DNA from: RGIG3077 sp045541475
GTDB lineage: Bacteria > Bacillota > Clostridia > Oscillospirales > Ruminococcaceae
DNA length: 51,107 nucleotides
Assembly: GCA_045541475.1 (NCBI GenBank)
Contig: JAZQJI010000009.1
Coordinates: forward strand, 1 to 51,107
Reading direction: 5' to 3'
Shown here: piece after piece, positions 26,005-34,255 of the stretch
Layout of the letters: every line of letters begins with the position of its first letter
Position numbering within the stretch: the first letter of the stretch is position 1
The notes under the pieces: model-generated
Databases searched by the model: none
What the model was told of the DNA's origin: nothing
The model's input: the letters and a program-made list of their open reading frames with translations, nothing else
Translations under genes and position numbers: made by a program

Positions 26005-27462
26005 TTACATCTTTTTAGCCGAACGCTTATTCAAAATTTTCTTGATTATTTCTACCGACATTCTATACGGCATGGGCTTAATTATCAGAGATAACGTCAC
26101 ATAAACAGCAACACCGGTTATTATCTGAATAAACAAAATTACGATGCTGCTGAAATTCAGTGTGCCGACAATAAGCACAGTAACGCACATCACTACAGCC
26201 ATAATCATCGACGGCAACAAATCTTTCATTTGTTCAAAATATGAATAGTCAATAAGTTTTTTGTTGGGATGTGAGTTGACAAAACAACTGATAACGGTTG
26301 TAATCAACCCTGTTGATGCAATTGCAAGCGGAGAATCAAAGCAAAAAACGGCAATTGTTAAAAGCACAAGGCCATAGCTTTTTTTGATAATTTCAAGCTT
26401 TAAGAATATATCACTGCGGCCCATTGCGTTTATTGCCTGCAAATTACAGCTGTGCACGGGATAAAACGCCAAGCTGAAGCAGTAAACCTGCATATAAGGC
26501 ACACAAGGCAGCCATTTATCCGTTAAAAGAACGCTTACAAGCGGAGTAGCCACTGCGGCAAGACCTGCCATTACAGGAAAAATAATGTATGCGCTGAGCA
26601 TTATGGAATTGCGCATCATGGACTTTACGCAGGTTTTGTCGTCCTGCTCTGCTGACATTGCAGGCAGCATAACACTTTGCACCGCACCGTTTACAGCGTT
26701 TATTATAAACTGAGGAAACTGCTTGCCTCGGTTATAATAGCCAAGTGTATCTTCATCGTATTTAACGCCAATAACAAGGCTTCGCAAATCGGCATAAAGA
26801 GTATCTATAAGAGATGACACCAAAAGCTTCCAGCCGAAAGCAAACAGCATTTTTACTCTGTCAAAATTGCACTTTAAGTGTAGTTTAAGCTTTACGGTAA
26901 AGCGCATTACAATACAAACCACCACTACGTTAAGCAGTGTTTGTACCACAAGCGCCCACAAACCGCCGCCCATAAGTGCAACGGCAATTCCTACTACGCC
27001 TGATACAACAATACCGCCAAGGTTGCTGATAAACACTTTTTTAAAGTCAAGCTCACGGCTTACCTTTGCAACCTGCACAGAATTAAGCGCACCGGGGAAA
27101 AGCATTAACGCCAAAACACGCAGCGGGGTTATTATGTATTCCATGTTGTAAACCATGGCTATAAGCGGTGATGAAACAAAAATCACCCAGTACAAACCGC
27201 ACGCAATTATTAAAGATACCCAGAATACCGAAGAATAATCTTCTTCGGTTACATCTTTGTTTTGAATTAATGCTGTGTTAAAACCGTTTTGTATAAATAC
27301 ATTTGCAAGAGTGGTAAAAATAATCATCATAGACAATGCGCCGTAATGACCGGGGTCAAGTATTCTTGCAAGTATTATTTGTAAAACAAACTGCGTTCCC
27401 AAAACGCCAAAGCGTTCAAGAAGCTTCCATGCAAAGCCTTTGCTTATTCCTTTTTTAGACAT
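26005..27462 (-). CDS. polysaccharide flippase (Wzx/MOP family)
   Basis: A 485-residue membrane protein with about 14 helices; opening KGFAWKLLERFGVLGTQFVLQIILARILDPGHYG and YDEDTLGYYNRGKQFPQFIINAVN are hallmarks of the WzxC/TuaB branch of oligosaccharide flippases. It moves the lipid-linked repeat unit across the membrane. ATG 27462 has GGAG six bases upstream. Its presence with an EpsG-like polymerase shows a Wzx/Wzy-type pathway. Confidence 0.92.
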   Translation of the reverse strand: MSKKGISKGFAWKLLERFGVLGTQFVLQIILARILDPGHYGALSMMIIFTTLANVFIQNGFNTALIQNKDVTEEDYSSVFWVSLIIACGLYWVIFVSSPLIAMVYNMEYIITPLRVLALMLFPGALNSVQVAKVSRELDFKKVFISNLGGIVVSGVVGIAVALMGGGLWALVVQTLLNVVVVCIVMRFTVKLKLHLKCNFDRVKMLFAFGWKLLVSSLIDTLYADLRSLVIGVKYDEDTLGYYNRGKQFPQFIINAVNGAVQSVMLPAMSAEQDDKTCVKSMMRNSIMLSAYIIFPVMAGLAAVATPLVSVLLTDKWLPCVPYMQVYCFSLAFYPVHSCNLQAINAMGRSDIFLKLEIIKKSYGLVLLTIAVFCFDSPLAIASTGLITTVISCFVNSHPNKKLIDYSYFEQMKDLLPSMIMAVVMCVTVLIVGTLNFSSIVILFIQIITGVAVYVTLSLIIKPMPYRMSVEIIKKILNKRSAKKM

Positions 27463-27534
27463 CAATTACTCCAAATAGTTTCTTTTCAAGCTGCCTTTTC
27501 AGGCAGTTTCAAATACAGTAAGTATAAATATATT

Positions 27535-28512
27535 TTATTTATACTTTAAGTGTTTTTTTGTTCTTTTCAAAAAATCAAAAATCTTGGGAAAATACATTCT
27601 GGCATAAAGCTTAAGCCTTTTACCAAAGCCCAATTTTTTAATATATGGCTTGTACTCCTCGTCTTTAAGAATTTTTTTATCGCCCGTCATTGCGGCACAA
27701 TCAAGTCTGCGTTCGGCAATAGCCTGCTCAACACTTTTGCTGTGTGCAAATTCTGTATATTCATTAAACTGTGTAAGGGCGTTTATCACTCTTTGCTGAT
27801 GTTTTACCCTTGCATCGTTTGACTTTGTTCTCAACGTCCACGAACCCGGGGTGTTAACTCTGTAAGCAGACATATATTCTTCAAAGCAATAAGACTTACC
27901 TTTGCTTGAAAAATAAATCTGCGTAATATAATCCAAAAAGAATTTTGAATAAAACTCAGGCAGATTTTTCGTTAACGCCATGGGTGCCATTATACTGTTT
28001 GTTGCACAATAATCACCACTGTTAACAATAAGCTCGTGACAGCTTAGCTCTCGGCTATTCTGCACCGTAGCAATTCTGCCAACCTCTTTGCCTTCCGGAT
28101 TTACCCTTATTGCATTGTGAATACAAAAGGTGCAGTCCGGGTGACTTTCCATATAATCAACTTGTTTTTGCAGCTTTTGGGGATCTATCCAATAATCATC
28201 ACCCTCACAAAGTGCAAAATACTTGCCTTTTGCTTTTGGCAGCATTATGTTTGCCGTAATACCCACGTGAAGACTGTACTGATTTACTTCTTCATAAATC
28301 GGCTTAATTATATCGGGGTACTGTTTTTCGTATTTGCGAATAACTTCTGCCGTTTTATCGGTAGAAGCATCATCATGTATCAAAACCTCAAATTTAAAGT
28401 TTGTTTCCTGCAGTAAAAACCCCTTAATACATTGTTCTATATAATTTTCGTGATTATATGTATTGCAAATTACACTTACAACAATATCGTCACGATTATG
28501 CCTCTCTTCCAT
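27535..28512 (-). CDS. family 2 glycosyltransferase
   Basis: A 325-residue GT-A glycosyltransferase: VVSVICNTYNHENYIEQCIKGFLLQ, FEVLIHDDASTDKTAEVI, then the metal-binding CEGDDYWIDPQKLQKQVDYM (DD near residue 100). No membrane helix is seen. It adds one sugar to the lipid-linked repeat. ATG 28512 has GGGAG; TTG 28515 is less likely. Confidence 0.9.
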   Translation of the reverse strand: MEERHNRDDIVVSVICNTYNHENYIEQCIKGFLLQETNFKFEVLIHDDASTDKTAEVIRKYEKQYPDIIKPIYEEVNQYSLHVGITANIMLPKAKGKYFALCEGDDYWIDPQKLQKQVDYMESHPDCTFCIHNAIRVNPEGKEVGRIATVQNSRELSCHELIVNSGDYCATNSIMAPMALTKNLPEFYSKFFLDYITQIYFSSKGKSYCFEEYMSAYRVNTPGSWTLRTKSNDARVKHQQRVINALTQFNEYTEFAHSKSVEQAIAERRLDCAAMTGDKKILKDEEYKPYIKKLGFGKRLKLYARMYFPKIFDFLKRTKKHLKYK

Positions 28513-28546
28513 CAATTATCTCCCTTTATATTTTATCAGCTATGCA

Positions 28547-29710
28547 TTATTGAAAATAGAATACATACGGTATGCTGTCGCTGCCGGTATAAACAACCAT
28601 GTACATCCAGTAAACCAACAAAAATGCACCTAACATAAGCACACCTGCACGCTTGTTCTTTTCACAGAAAGTTATGGGATACAAAAATACATTGTAGCCC
28701 GCAAAGTACATTGCTATTCTGTAAGCATAAGTTGAACTGTAAACCAACTGCGAGAGCACTACATCAATAAAAAACAAAACTATAAACAAAGAATAGTACG
28801 CATTGCTCCGCAGGGTGCGTTTTCTGAAAAGGTATACTATAAACAACGGTGCACGCAGAATAATCTGATTAATTGAAAAAATAAGTCCCTCGCCGATGTA
28901 GGTTCCGTATCTGCCAAGACCAAGTATTTCAAGTACGGATCTCCACGCAGTAATGGTAAACAACGCCATTACTGCCAAAAACACTATCAAAAACGTACGC
29001 AACGAACGGTTGTGTACTTTTTTGCCGTTAAGGTTTACACTCCATCTTGTTTTTTTGTAATTGTAAAGATAATAATATATTAAACCAACAAGCACACCCA
29101 ACAATGCCGATGTGTGAAACAAGCTTGCAACCACAACAAACGCATAATATTTTTTGTGCTGGTTGGAAAATAAGTATTTGGTGGCAAACACAAGAACAGC
29201 AATAGCTATCCATTGGCGCATAACGTTAAGCGTTGTGTTGTAGAAAAAAAGGTAATACGTCATCATTCCGAGCCAAGTCGAAAAGCTTTCGTTATACTTT
29301 TTGAACGCCTTTAATCCGGAATAAAGAGGGAAAACTGTCAGTGCCTGAATAACCAGAAGCACAGCCTGTAATTTTCGGGTAAGCTTTGTTACAACAAACA
29401 ACACAAACGTAAACCCATATTCGTACTCATAAATGCTTCTGAAAGAGTAACCATACGGAATTAAACTTGTGTAAAAATCGCGTATGCCCGAAGATTTCAT
29501 TGCTGCCTCATACATTGGAACAACATAAACCTGTACGTCGGTACCAACGGTTCTTGCGCGCAATCCGGCAAGCAAGCACGGCAAAAGCAACCCGAATGCC
29601 ACTATGATTTTTCTGTTTTTCTTTGCTTTTTCACCGTTGGCAATAAATATGCACGACACAGCAAAAGTCAGCAAATAGATAAAACATGAAAAAACCACGC
29701 TCGAAGTCAC
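28547..29710 (-). CDS. EpsG-family polysaccharide polymerase
   Basis: A 387-residue membrane protein of about ten helices with the EpsG pattern: LLPCLLAGLRARTVGTDVQVY near residue 45 and a long loop before the later helices, plus FYNTTLNVMRQWIAIAVLVFATKY. EpsG-type proteins are the Wzy-like polymerases of Gram-positive exopolysaccharides. The start is GTG behind GGGGTGG. It links repeat units outside the membrane after the flippase acts. Confidence 0.85.
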   Translation of the reverse strand: MTSSVVFSCFIYLLTFAVSCIFIANGEKAKKNRKIIVAFGLLLPCLLAGLRARTVGTDVQVYVVPMYEAAMKSSGIRDFYTSLIPYGYSFRSIYEYEYGFTFVLFVVTKLTRKLQAVLLVIQALTVFPLYSGLKAFKKYNESFSTWLGMMTYYLFFYNTTLNVMRQWIAIAVLVFATKYLFSNQHKKYYAFVVVASLFHTSALLGVLVGLIYYYLYNYKKTRWSVNLNGKKVHNRSLRTFLIVFLAVMALFTITAWRSVLEILGLGRYGTYIGEGLIFSINQIILRAPLFIVYLFRKRTLRSNAYYSLFIVLFFIDVVLSQLVYSSTYAYRIAMYFAGYNVFLYPITFCEKNKRAGVLMLGAFLLVYWMYMVVYTGSDSIPYVFYFQ

Positions 29711-29785
29711 TCTTGTCCACCCCTTTCCGTATATTCGTTTTTATAGTATTTATTCAAACGCGCAAAGCAGCGCAGTTTTAAGCAA

Positions 29786-30889
29786 TTATTTTATGCTGTT
29801 GCAAAATACTTTTGCAGCATTTGCCCAGGTAAATGCACTCAAAATTCTCTGCTTAGATTTCTGCGGGTCAATATGTGTGTTAACAACGGCGTCAACAATT
29901 TCGTCATCAGTTATTGCAATGCAGCCGTTTTCTCCGTTATTGATAATATAATCCGGCCCGGGCGCCTTGCACGCCACAACCTTGCAGCCGTAATACATGG
30001 CTTCAAGTATTGCCATACCGAATATTTCCTGCTGATTAAGATTAACAAAAGCGTGTGCAATACGGTAAAGTTCCCATATATCGCTGTTTGGTATTTTATC
30101 TATAACCTTCACATTATCACAAAGGTCAAAACTAATTACAGCATCACGCACTGCCTGCTCAAGCTCGCCCGTACCAACCATAAGCAATTTAAAGCTTTTA
30201 TCCGTTTTTGCAACTTTTTTATAAATTTCAAGCATACGCAAGGGGTCTTTTTCCTTAATAAGCCTGCCTACAAAAAGCAAAACATTATCATCGGCGTTAT
30301 AGCCGTATTTTTTCTTTAACACAGCCACATCGCTATCGGCAAAATCGGCTTTCAAAAGTTCCAAATCCAACCCAACGGGAGCTACCTCAACCTGATTTAT
30401 GCCAAGTTGTTGCAAAGTGTTTTTTACATACGGCGTTTTTGCAAAACAGCGACATTTTTTATACACTTTTATGTTGCGGTTAAACATAAAATCAACAATT
30501 ATTTTTTTCAGCCTGCTTGTGCTGTGACTTTCTGTTACGCCGATGTACGGTAAAAACTTAACGTTGTGTTTCTTTGTCCATTTAAAAACTGTTGGTAAAG
30601 CAAATTGAGTATCAGAAAAATAAACAAGTGCATCAAGCGAAGTATCCAGAACCGATGTATCAATAATACCGTTTATACCAAAGTTTTTTGAAGGAATTGT
30701 ATACAAAACAATATTTTCGTTGCCTGCAACCGCTTCTTCCGCAAATTTCTTGTCAGCCGAAACCGCCTTAAATATTTTAACTTTATCAAAATACTTGCTA
30801 AGGGCTTTTGCCAACCCTATTTCCTGTGCGTTATAAAAGCCTTTTTCTCCAAAATTGCTTACGCTTGTTACTAACAACCCAATTTTCAC
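29786..30889 (-). CDS. family 4 glycosyltransferase
   Basis: A 367-residue GT-B glycosyltransferase. The C-terminal nucleotide-sugar domain has LLFVGRLIKEKDPLRMLEIYKKV, LLMVGTGELEQAV and QEIFGMAILEAMYYGCKVVACKAPGP (the E-x7-E motif). The start is GTG with AAAGGTG upstream. It is cytoplasmic or peripheral and adds a sugar to the growing repeat. Confidence 0.9.
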   Translation of the reverse strand: MKIGLLVTSVSNFGEKGFYNAQEIGLAKALSKYFDKVKIFKAVSADKKFAEEAVAGNENIVLYTIPSKNFGINGIIDTSVLDTSLDALVYFSDTQFALPTVFKWTKKHNVKFLPYIGVTESHSTSRLKKIIVDFMFNRNIKVYKKCRCFAKTPYVKNTLQQLGINQVEVAPVGLDLELLKADFADSDVAVLKKKYGYNADDNVLLFVGRLIKEKDPLRMLEIYKKVAKTDKSFKLLMVGTGELEQAVRDAVISFDLCDNVKVIDKIPNSDIWELYRIAHAFVNLNQQEIFGMAILEAMYYGCKVVACKAPGPDYIINNGENGCIAITDDEIVDAVVNTHIDPQKSKQRILSAFTWANAAKVFCNSIK

Positions 30890-30935
30890 TGTATCACCTT
30901 TAACTATATTCAGTTAATGCAAAACAACTCTGCAA

Positions 30936-31469
30936 TTATTTATACAGCGTTTGTTCATGCTGTTTAATTTCTTCCTCGTTAAATCTGTAGCCCTTAATCC
31001 TCGCAGGGTTTCCTGCCACAATAGCATACGGCGGAACATCCTTGGTAACTATACTTCCTGCCGCAACAATTGCACCACGATGAATATGCACACCTGTGAA
31101 CACGACGGAACCGAAGCCTATCCACACGTCGTCTTCAACTACTATTTTTTGACCTTTTCCCTTGAATTGATAATCGGCATCACCAATCCAGGGGGCATCT
31201 TTAATGCTAACGCCTACTTTTGAATAATCATGATCATATTTGCCTATTAACCCTACGTTGTTGGCAACAAGCACGTTGTTGCCGATTTCCATATCTGCCT
31301 GAAGCGTGCAATATTTACCCACATAAGCGTTATCGCCTATACAAAGGCGGTTGGGTGCCCACAAAACCGTGCCTCTGCCGAAGGTTGTGCCCTTGCCTAT
31401 CGAAACGTTTTTGTTTGTAAGCAGCAAAAGCTTACAGCGCAAAGCTTTGATATTCCTCACAATACCCAT
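30936..31469 (-). CDS. hexapeptide-repeat acyltransferase
   Basis: A 177-residue left-handed beta-helix acetyltransferase (CysE/LacA/NodL type) with hexapeptide turns such as IGKGTTFGRG, IGDNAYVGKY, VEDDVWIGFGSVV and IHRGAIVAAGSIVTKDVPPYAIVAGNPARI. It would O- or N-acetylate a sugar of the polysaccharide. The ATG directly follows the stop of the CpsF/TagA-type gene. Confidence 0.92.
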   Translation of the reverse strand: MGIVRNIKALRCKLLLLTNKNVSIGKGTTFGRGTVLWAPNRLCIGDNAYVGKYCTLQADMEIGNNVLVANNVGLIGKYDHDYSKVGVSIKDAPWIGDADYQFKGKGQKIVVEDDVWIGFGSVVFTGVHIHRGAIVAAGSIVTKDVPPYAIVAGNPARIKGYRFNEEEIKQHEQTLYK

Positions 31470-32258
31470 TTATTTTCCTCTTATCATTGCGTGCCATATA
31501 AACTTTGTGTTTGTTTTAAAGTATCTGCCAAACAAACGCCTGGGCTCCTGCATTAATCTGTAAAACCATTCTAAATTATGATTCTGCATCCATTGCGGTG
31601 CGCGTTTAATATTATCTGCGTGATAATCAAAACCCGCTCCAACGCCTATCATCAACCCATTTACACGGCCCAAATGCGCCGCCATCCAGTTTTCCTGCTT
31701 GGGTGCGCCAAGACCTACCCAAACAAAATCTGCATTTGCTTGATTGATGTTTGCCGTTATTTCTTCATCTTCCTGCTCTGAAAGCTGGCGAAACGGCGGG
31801 CTGTACATACCCGCAATTTGTATGCCGGGATACTTTTCGCAAAGTTTTTGCTTCAATTTTTCAAGAGTTTCCTCGGTAGAACCGTAAAAATAATGACGAT
31901 ATCCGTTTTTTTGAGATATTTTGAATATCTCTTCCATAAGACTTGGTCCCGTGGTGCGCTGCATATTTTCATGTCCGCGCTTTCTTCCCACGCTGCTCAA
32001 CGGTCCCCCATCGGGAATAGCCATTAATCCGCCGTTTTGTACATTAAGATAATCCTCGTTTTCAAACGCCGTTACGGTTGTGTGCACGTTTGCAACCGTA
32101 ATGTAATCGCCGGAAATATCCTTTATATTCTTTTCAAGATAATCAACAAGCCACTGCATATTAATTGCAGCAATGTTTACTCTCAATATATTGCACACAG
32201 GCACAGCAGATTTGTCAACAAGTCTTTTATATTCTGCTTTATCCAAAATATGATTCAA
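31470..32258 (-). CDS. WecG/TagA/CpsF-family glycosyltransferase
   Basis: A 262-residue GT26 enzyme: VANVHTTVTAFENEDY, AIPDGGPLSSVGRKRG (the conserved DG site), YRHYFYGSTEETLEKL, ADFVWVGLGAPKQENWM and the C-terminal amphipathic anchor region NLEWFYRLMQEPRRLFGRYFKTN. These enzymes add N-acetylmannosamine or glucose-type sugars to the undecaprenyl-linked primer. The start is TTG with GGAGGA about nine bases upstream. It is the first gene of the operon. No polyprenyl-phosphate sugar-phosphotransferase that would prime the lipid is in the operon. Confidence 0.92.
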   Translation of the reverse strand: MNHILDKAEYKRLVDKSAVPVCNILRVNIAAINMQWLVDYLEKNIKDISGDYITVANVHTTVTAFENEDYLNVQNGGLMAIPDGGPLSSVGRKRGHENMQRTTGPSLMEEIFKISQKNGYRHYFYGSTEETLEKLKQKLCEKYPGIQIAGMYSPPFRQLSEQEDEEITANINQANADFVWVGLGAPKQENWMAAHLGRVNGLMIGVGAGFDYHADNIKRAPQWMQNHNLEWFYRLMQEPRRLFGRYFKTNTKFIWHAMIRGK

Positions 32259-32577
32259 CTTACAAGTCTCCTCCGCATACAGTATTTTTTTTCAAAAAAC
32301 ACCAAGCATTAAGCTTAAGCTATGTTTCAAGAATACACACTACCCCAAAATAGCATAGTGTATTTCATTATAACTCATTTAACGCAAAAATGCAACACAA
32401 AACGCCCCTGCAAAATATTAATTTTTATCTTTTGCGCATCGTGCCTGCACGGCACGCACTGTTTTTGCAGTAGCTACGGCGTTTTGCGCATCAAACAAAT
32501 CCTGCGGATAATTATTTGGATTTTAACAATACGCTAAAATGCACAAAAAACATTTTGGCATTTGTTAACAATTAATC
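32259..32577. other. divergent intergenic region of the polysaccharide operon and dockerin genes
   Basis: No gene. Contains the minus promoter (32367-32395), a near-perfect dyad over its start region (AATACACACTA at 32332-32342 and TAGTGTATT at 32356-32364), and an 11-base direct repeat TTTTGCGCATC (32430-32440 and 32482-32492) enclosing a small hairpin GTGCC-tgcac-GGCAC (32441-32455). The leader of the polysaccharide mRNA is about 100 bases. Confidence 0.5.
32367..32395 (-). promoter_or_regulatory. promoter of the polysaccharide operon
   Basis: TTGCAT (32395-32390), 17 bases, TATAAT (32372-32367) on the minus strand. The transcript would begin near 32360, inside the dyad that could form a 5' stem or an operator. 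Confidence 0.75.
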
Positions 32578-32606
32578 TTTACAAACAAAAAATATTTATG
32601 TATAAT
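32578..32606 (+). promoter_or_regulatory. promoter of dockerin gene 1
   Basis: TTTACA (32578-32583), 17 bases, TATAAT (32601-32606). Same -35, spacing and -10 as the other two dockerin genes (34172, 36774). Confidence 0.75.
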
Positions 32607-32692
32607 ATAATGTGTACAATAATTTGGCGCTTGTTTTAAAATTTTGATTAAAAACAGACAAATCCTTGTTTTTGAAAGGACATATATATAAT

Positions 32693-34030
32693 ATGGATAA
32701 AAAGAATTTGATTAAACGCGCTTTCAGTTTTGCCGTTGCCGCAATGGTATCGGCAGGGTGCGCGATATCGGCATGGGGCGCAAATGATAATATGCCAACA
32801 GTTTCGGCTGCTGCAATCACCTCTTCTGCCCAAGCAGTTGTAACAGCTCTTGCCAATACCGATAACAGTGCCACACTGCACATTGAGCAGCAAATAATTA
32901 CCCTTGATGAACTCAAAGCTTCCGATTACAAAGTTTCGGTAAGGGTTTATTCTACCCAGGCAGAAAACGGCATAAGCTGTTGGAACAGCAAGTATTTATG
33001 CTATGCAGACTGTGCGCCCGACGGCTACGACGAAATTTGGCTTGATAACGACGTTCTCTGCGGAGAATCTATGACGTTTGATAAAAAAACAGGCATCTCT
33101 TCAGAAGATTTTAACCTTACCGTTGGCGCGCTTACAAACAACCCTGCGGGAATAGTGCAGGTAAACGGCTATTCTTCCGAAACGGTACAGCCCAATGCCG
33201 AAACGGGCGAAATCACGCTTTTCACTCTTACCTTTACATTGCCCGAAAAAACCTGCGGCGGCGATATATTTAACCTTATGTGGTGGGATGAAAAGAATGC
33301 CGAAGGTCAAAACAGCGCTGTTTATTCCGATTTTGAAAGCTACGACACACAGTACGAAAACGGCTTTATTATGGTTATAAACACCGGCGATACCCCCGAT
33401 GATGAGTGCATCGACACCTTCAGCACGGAAGGCTTTTTGGGGTATTATTACGCTGACAACCGTACCGAACTTGAGTTGCAGGATTATACCGTGCTGGCTT
33501 TGTTTTACGATGGAAGTATCATTGATGTAAGCGATGACTGTGCACTTAAATCTCAAATTTCTCCGTATGAGCTTTATTGGGATTCATACAACTCAGACAA
33601 CCCCGCCTTCAATTATACGCTTGACGTAGTCTACTGCGGAAACGACAGCAACATTATTGCTTTTTGCGAAAAATACGGATATACCGTCGGCAGTGTCAGT
33701 CTGACAATCGGTCAGCGAGGCGATGCCAACCTTGACCACGCAGCAAACAATTTTGATACAGCGGAAATTTCAGAATATATTGCAGATATGCAGGAATATA
33801 AAACTGCCATTGCTTTTGGTCAGCCTGCTGAAATGCCCTTGCTTTGCGCAGGCAACAAGCTTTCTGCATTTTTGGCAGATTGCAGCGGCGACAGCGAGAT
33901 TGCAACGCAGGATTCAGCCATGCTTACACAATGGGAAGCATTAAGCACGCGCTATTCTATTTCGCAAAGCCTTGCGGGCGCACCCGTTGCCGCCAATGAG
34001 CTTTGCACCCTTTGGGAACAGCTTTTTTAA
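32693..34030 (+). CDS. secreted cohesin-like and dockerin protein
   Basis: A 445-residue secreted protein. Signal peptide 1-30 (basic start, hydrophobic FSFAVAAMVSAGCAISAWG). Residues 66-230 form a cohesin-like beta module starting ITLDELKASDYKVSVRV and ending near FIMVIN. Residues 249-340 are the shared pre-dockerin module (YYADNRTEL, DDC, SPYELYWDSY, VVYCG). A dockerin-like segment follows (RGDANLDHAA, then ADCSGDSEIATQD); both calcium loops lack acidic residues compared with the sister proteins, so binding may be weak. A last LCTLWEQLF matches the C-terminal tail motif of the others. ATG 32693 has GAAAGGA 12 bases upstream. Terminator at 34065. Confidence 0.8.
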   Translation: MDKKNLIKRAFSFAVAAMVSAGCAISAWGANDNMPTVSAAAITSSAQAVVTALANTDNSATLHIEQQIITLDELKASDYKVSVRVYSTQAENGISCWNSKYLCYADCAPDGYDEIWLDNDVLCGESMTFDKKTGISSEDFNLTVGALTNNPAGIVQVNGYSSETVQPNAETGEITLFTLTFTLPEKTCGGDIFNLMWWDEKNAEGQNSAVYSDFESYDTQYENGFIMVINTGDTPDDECIDTFSTEGFLGYYYADNRTELELQDYTVLALFYDGSIIDVSDDCALKSQISPYELYWDSYNSDNPAFNYTLDVVYCGNDSNIIAFCEKYGYTVGSVSLTIGQRGDANLDHAANNFDTAEISEYIADMQEYKTAIAFGQPAEMPLLCAGNKLSAFLADCSGDSEIATQDSAMLTQWEALSTRYSISQSLAGAPVAANELCTLWEQLF

Positions 34031-34064
34031 CATCACTTAAACAAGGCAAAAATAATAATCAAAT

Positions 34065-34112
34065 AATCACGCAGTCGTTAACGTTTTTTCGGCTGCGTGA
34101 TTTTGCTTTTTT
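34065..34112 (+). terminator. intrinsic terminator
   Basis: Arms AATCACGCAG (34065-34074) and CTGCGTGATT (34093-34102), then TTGCTTTTTT. It separates the first two dockerin genes. Confidence 0.85.
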
Positions 34113-34171
34113 GCCCAAATTCTATAAAGCATTTTTGTAGCAAAAACAGGCAAAAAAATTTGGCTTTTTAC

Positions 34172-34200
34172 TTTACAAAACATAAAGTTTCGTGTATAAT
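34172..34200 (+). promoter_or_regulatory. promoter of dockerin gene 2
   Basis: TTTACA (34172-34177), 17 bases (AAACATAAAGTTTCGTG), TATAAT (34195-34200). The spacer shares 13 of 17 positions with the promoter at 36774. Confidence 0.8.
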
Positions 34201-34255
34201 GATAAATGACGGATTTGTCGAAAAAATATTTTATTCAGAAAGGAAAAAAGCAAAG

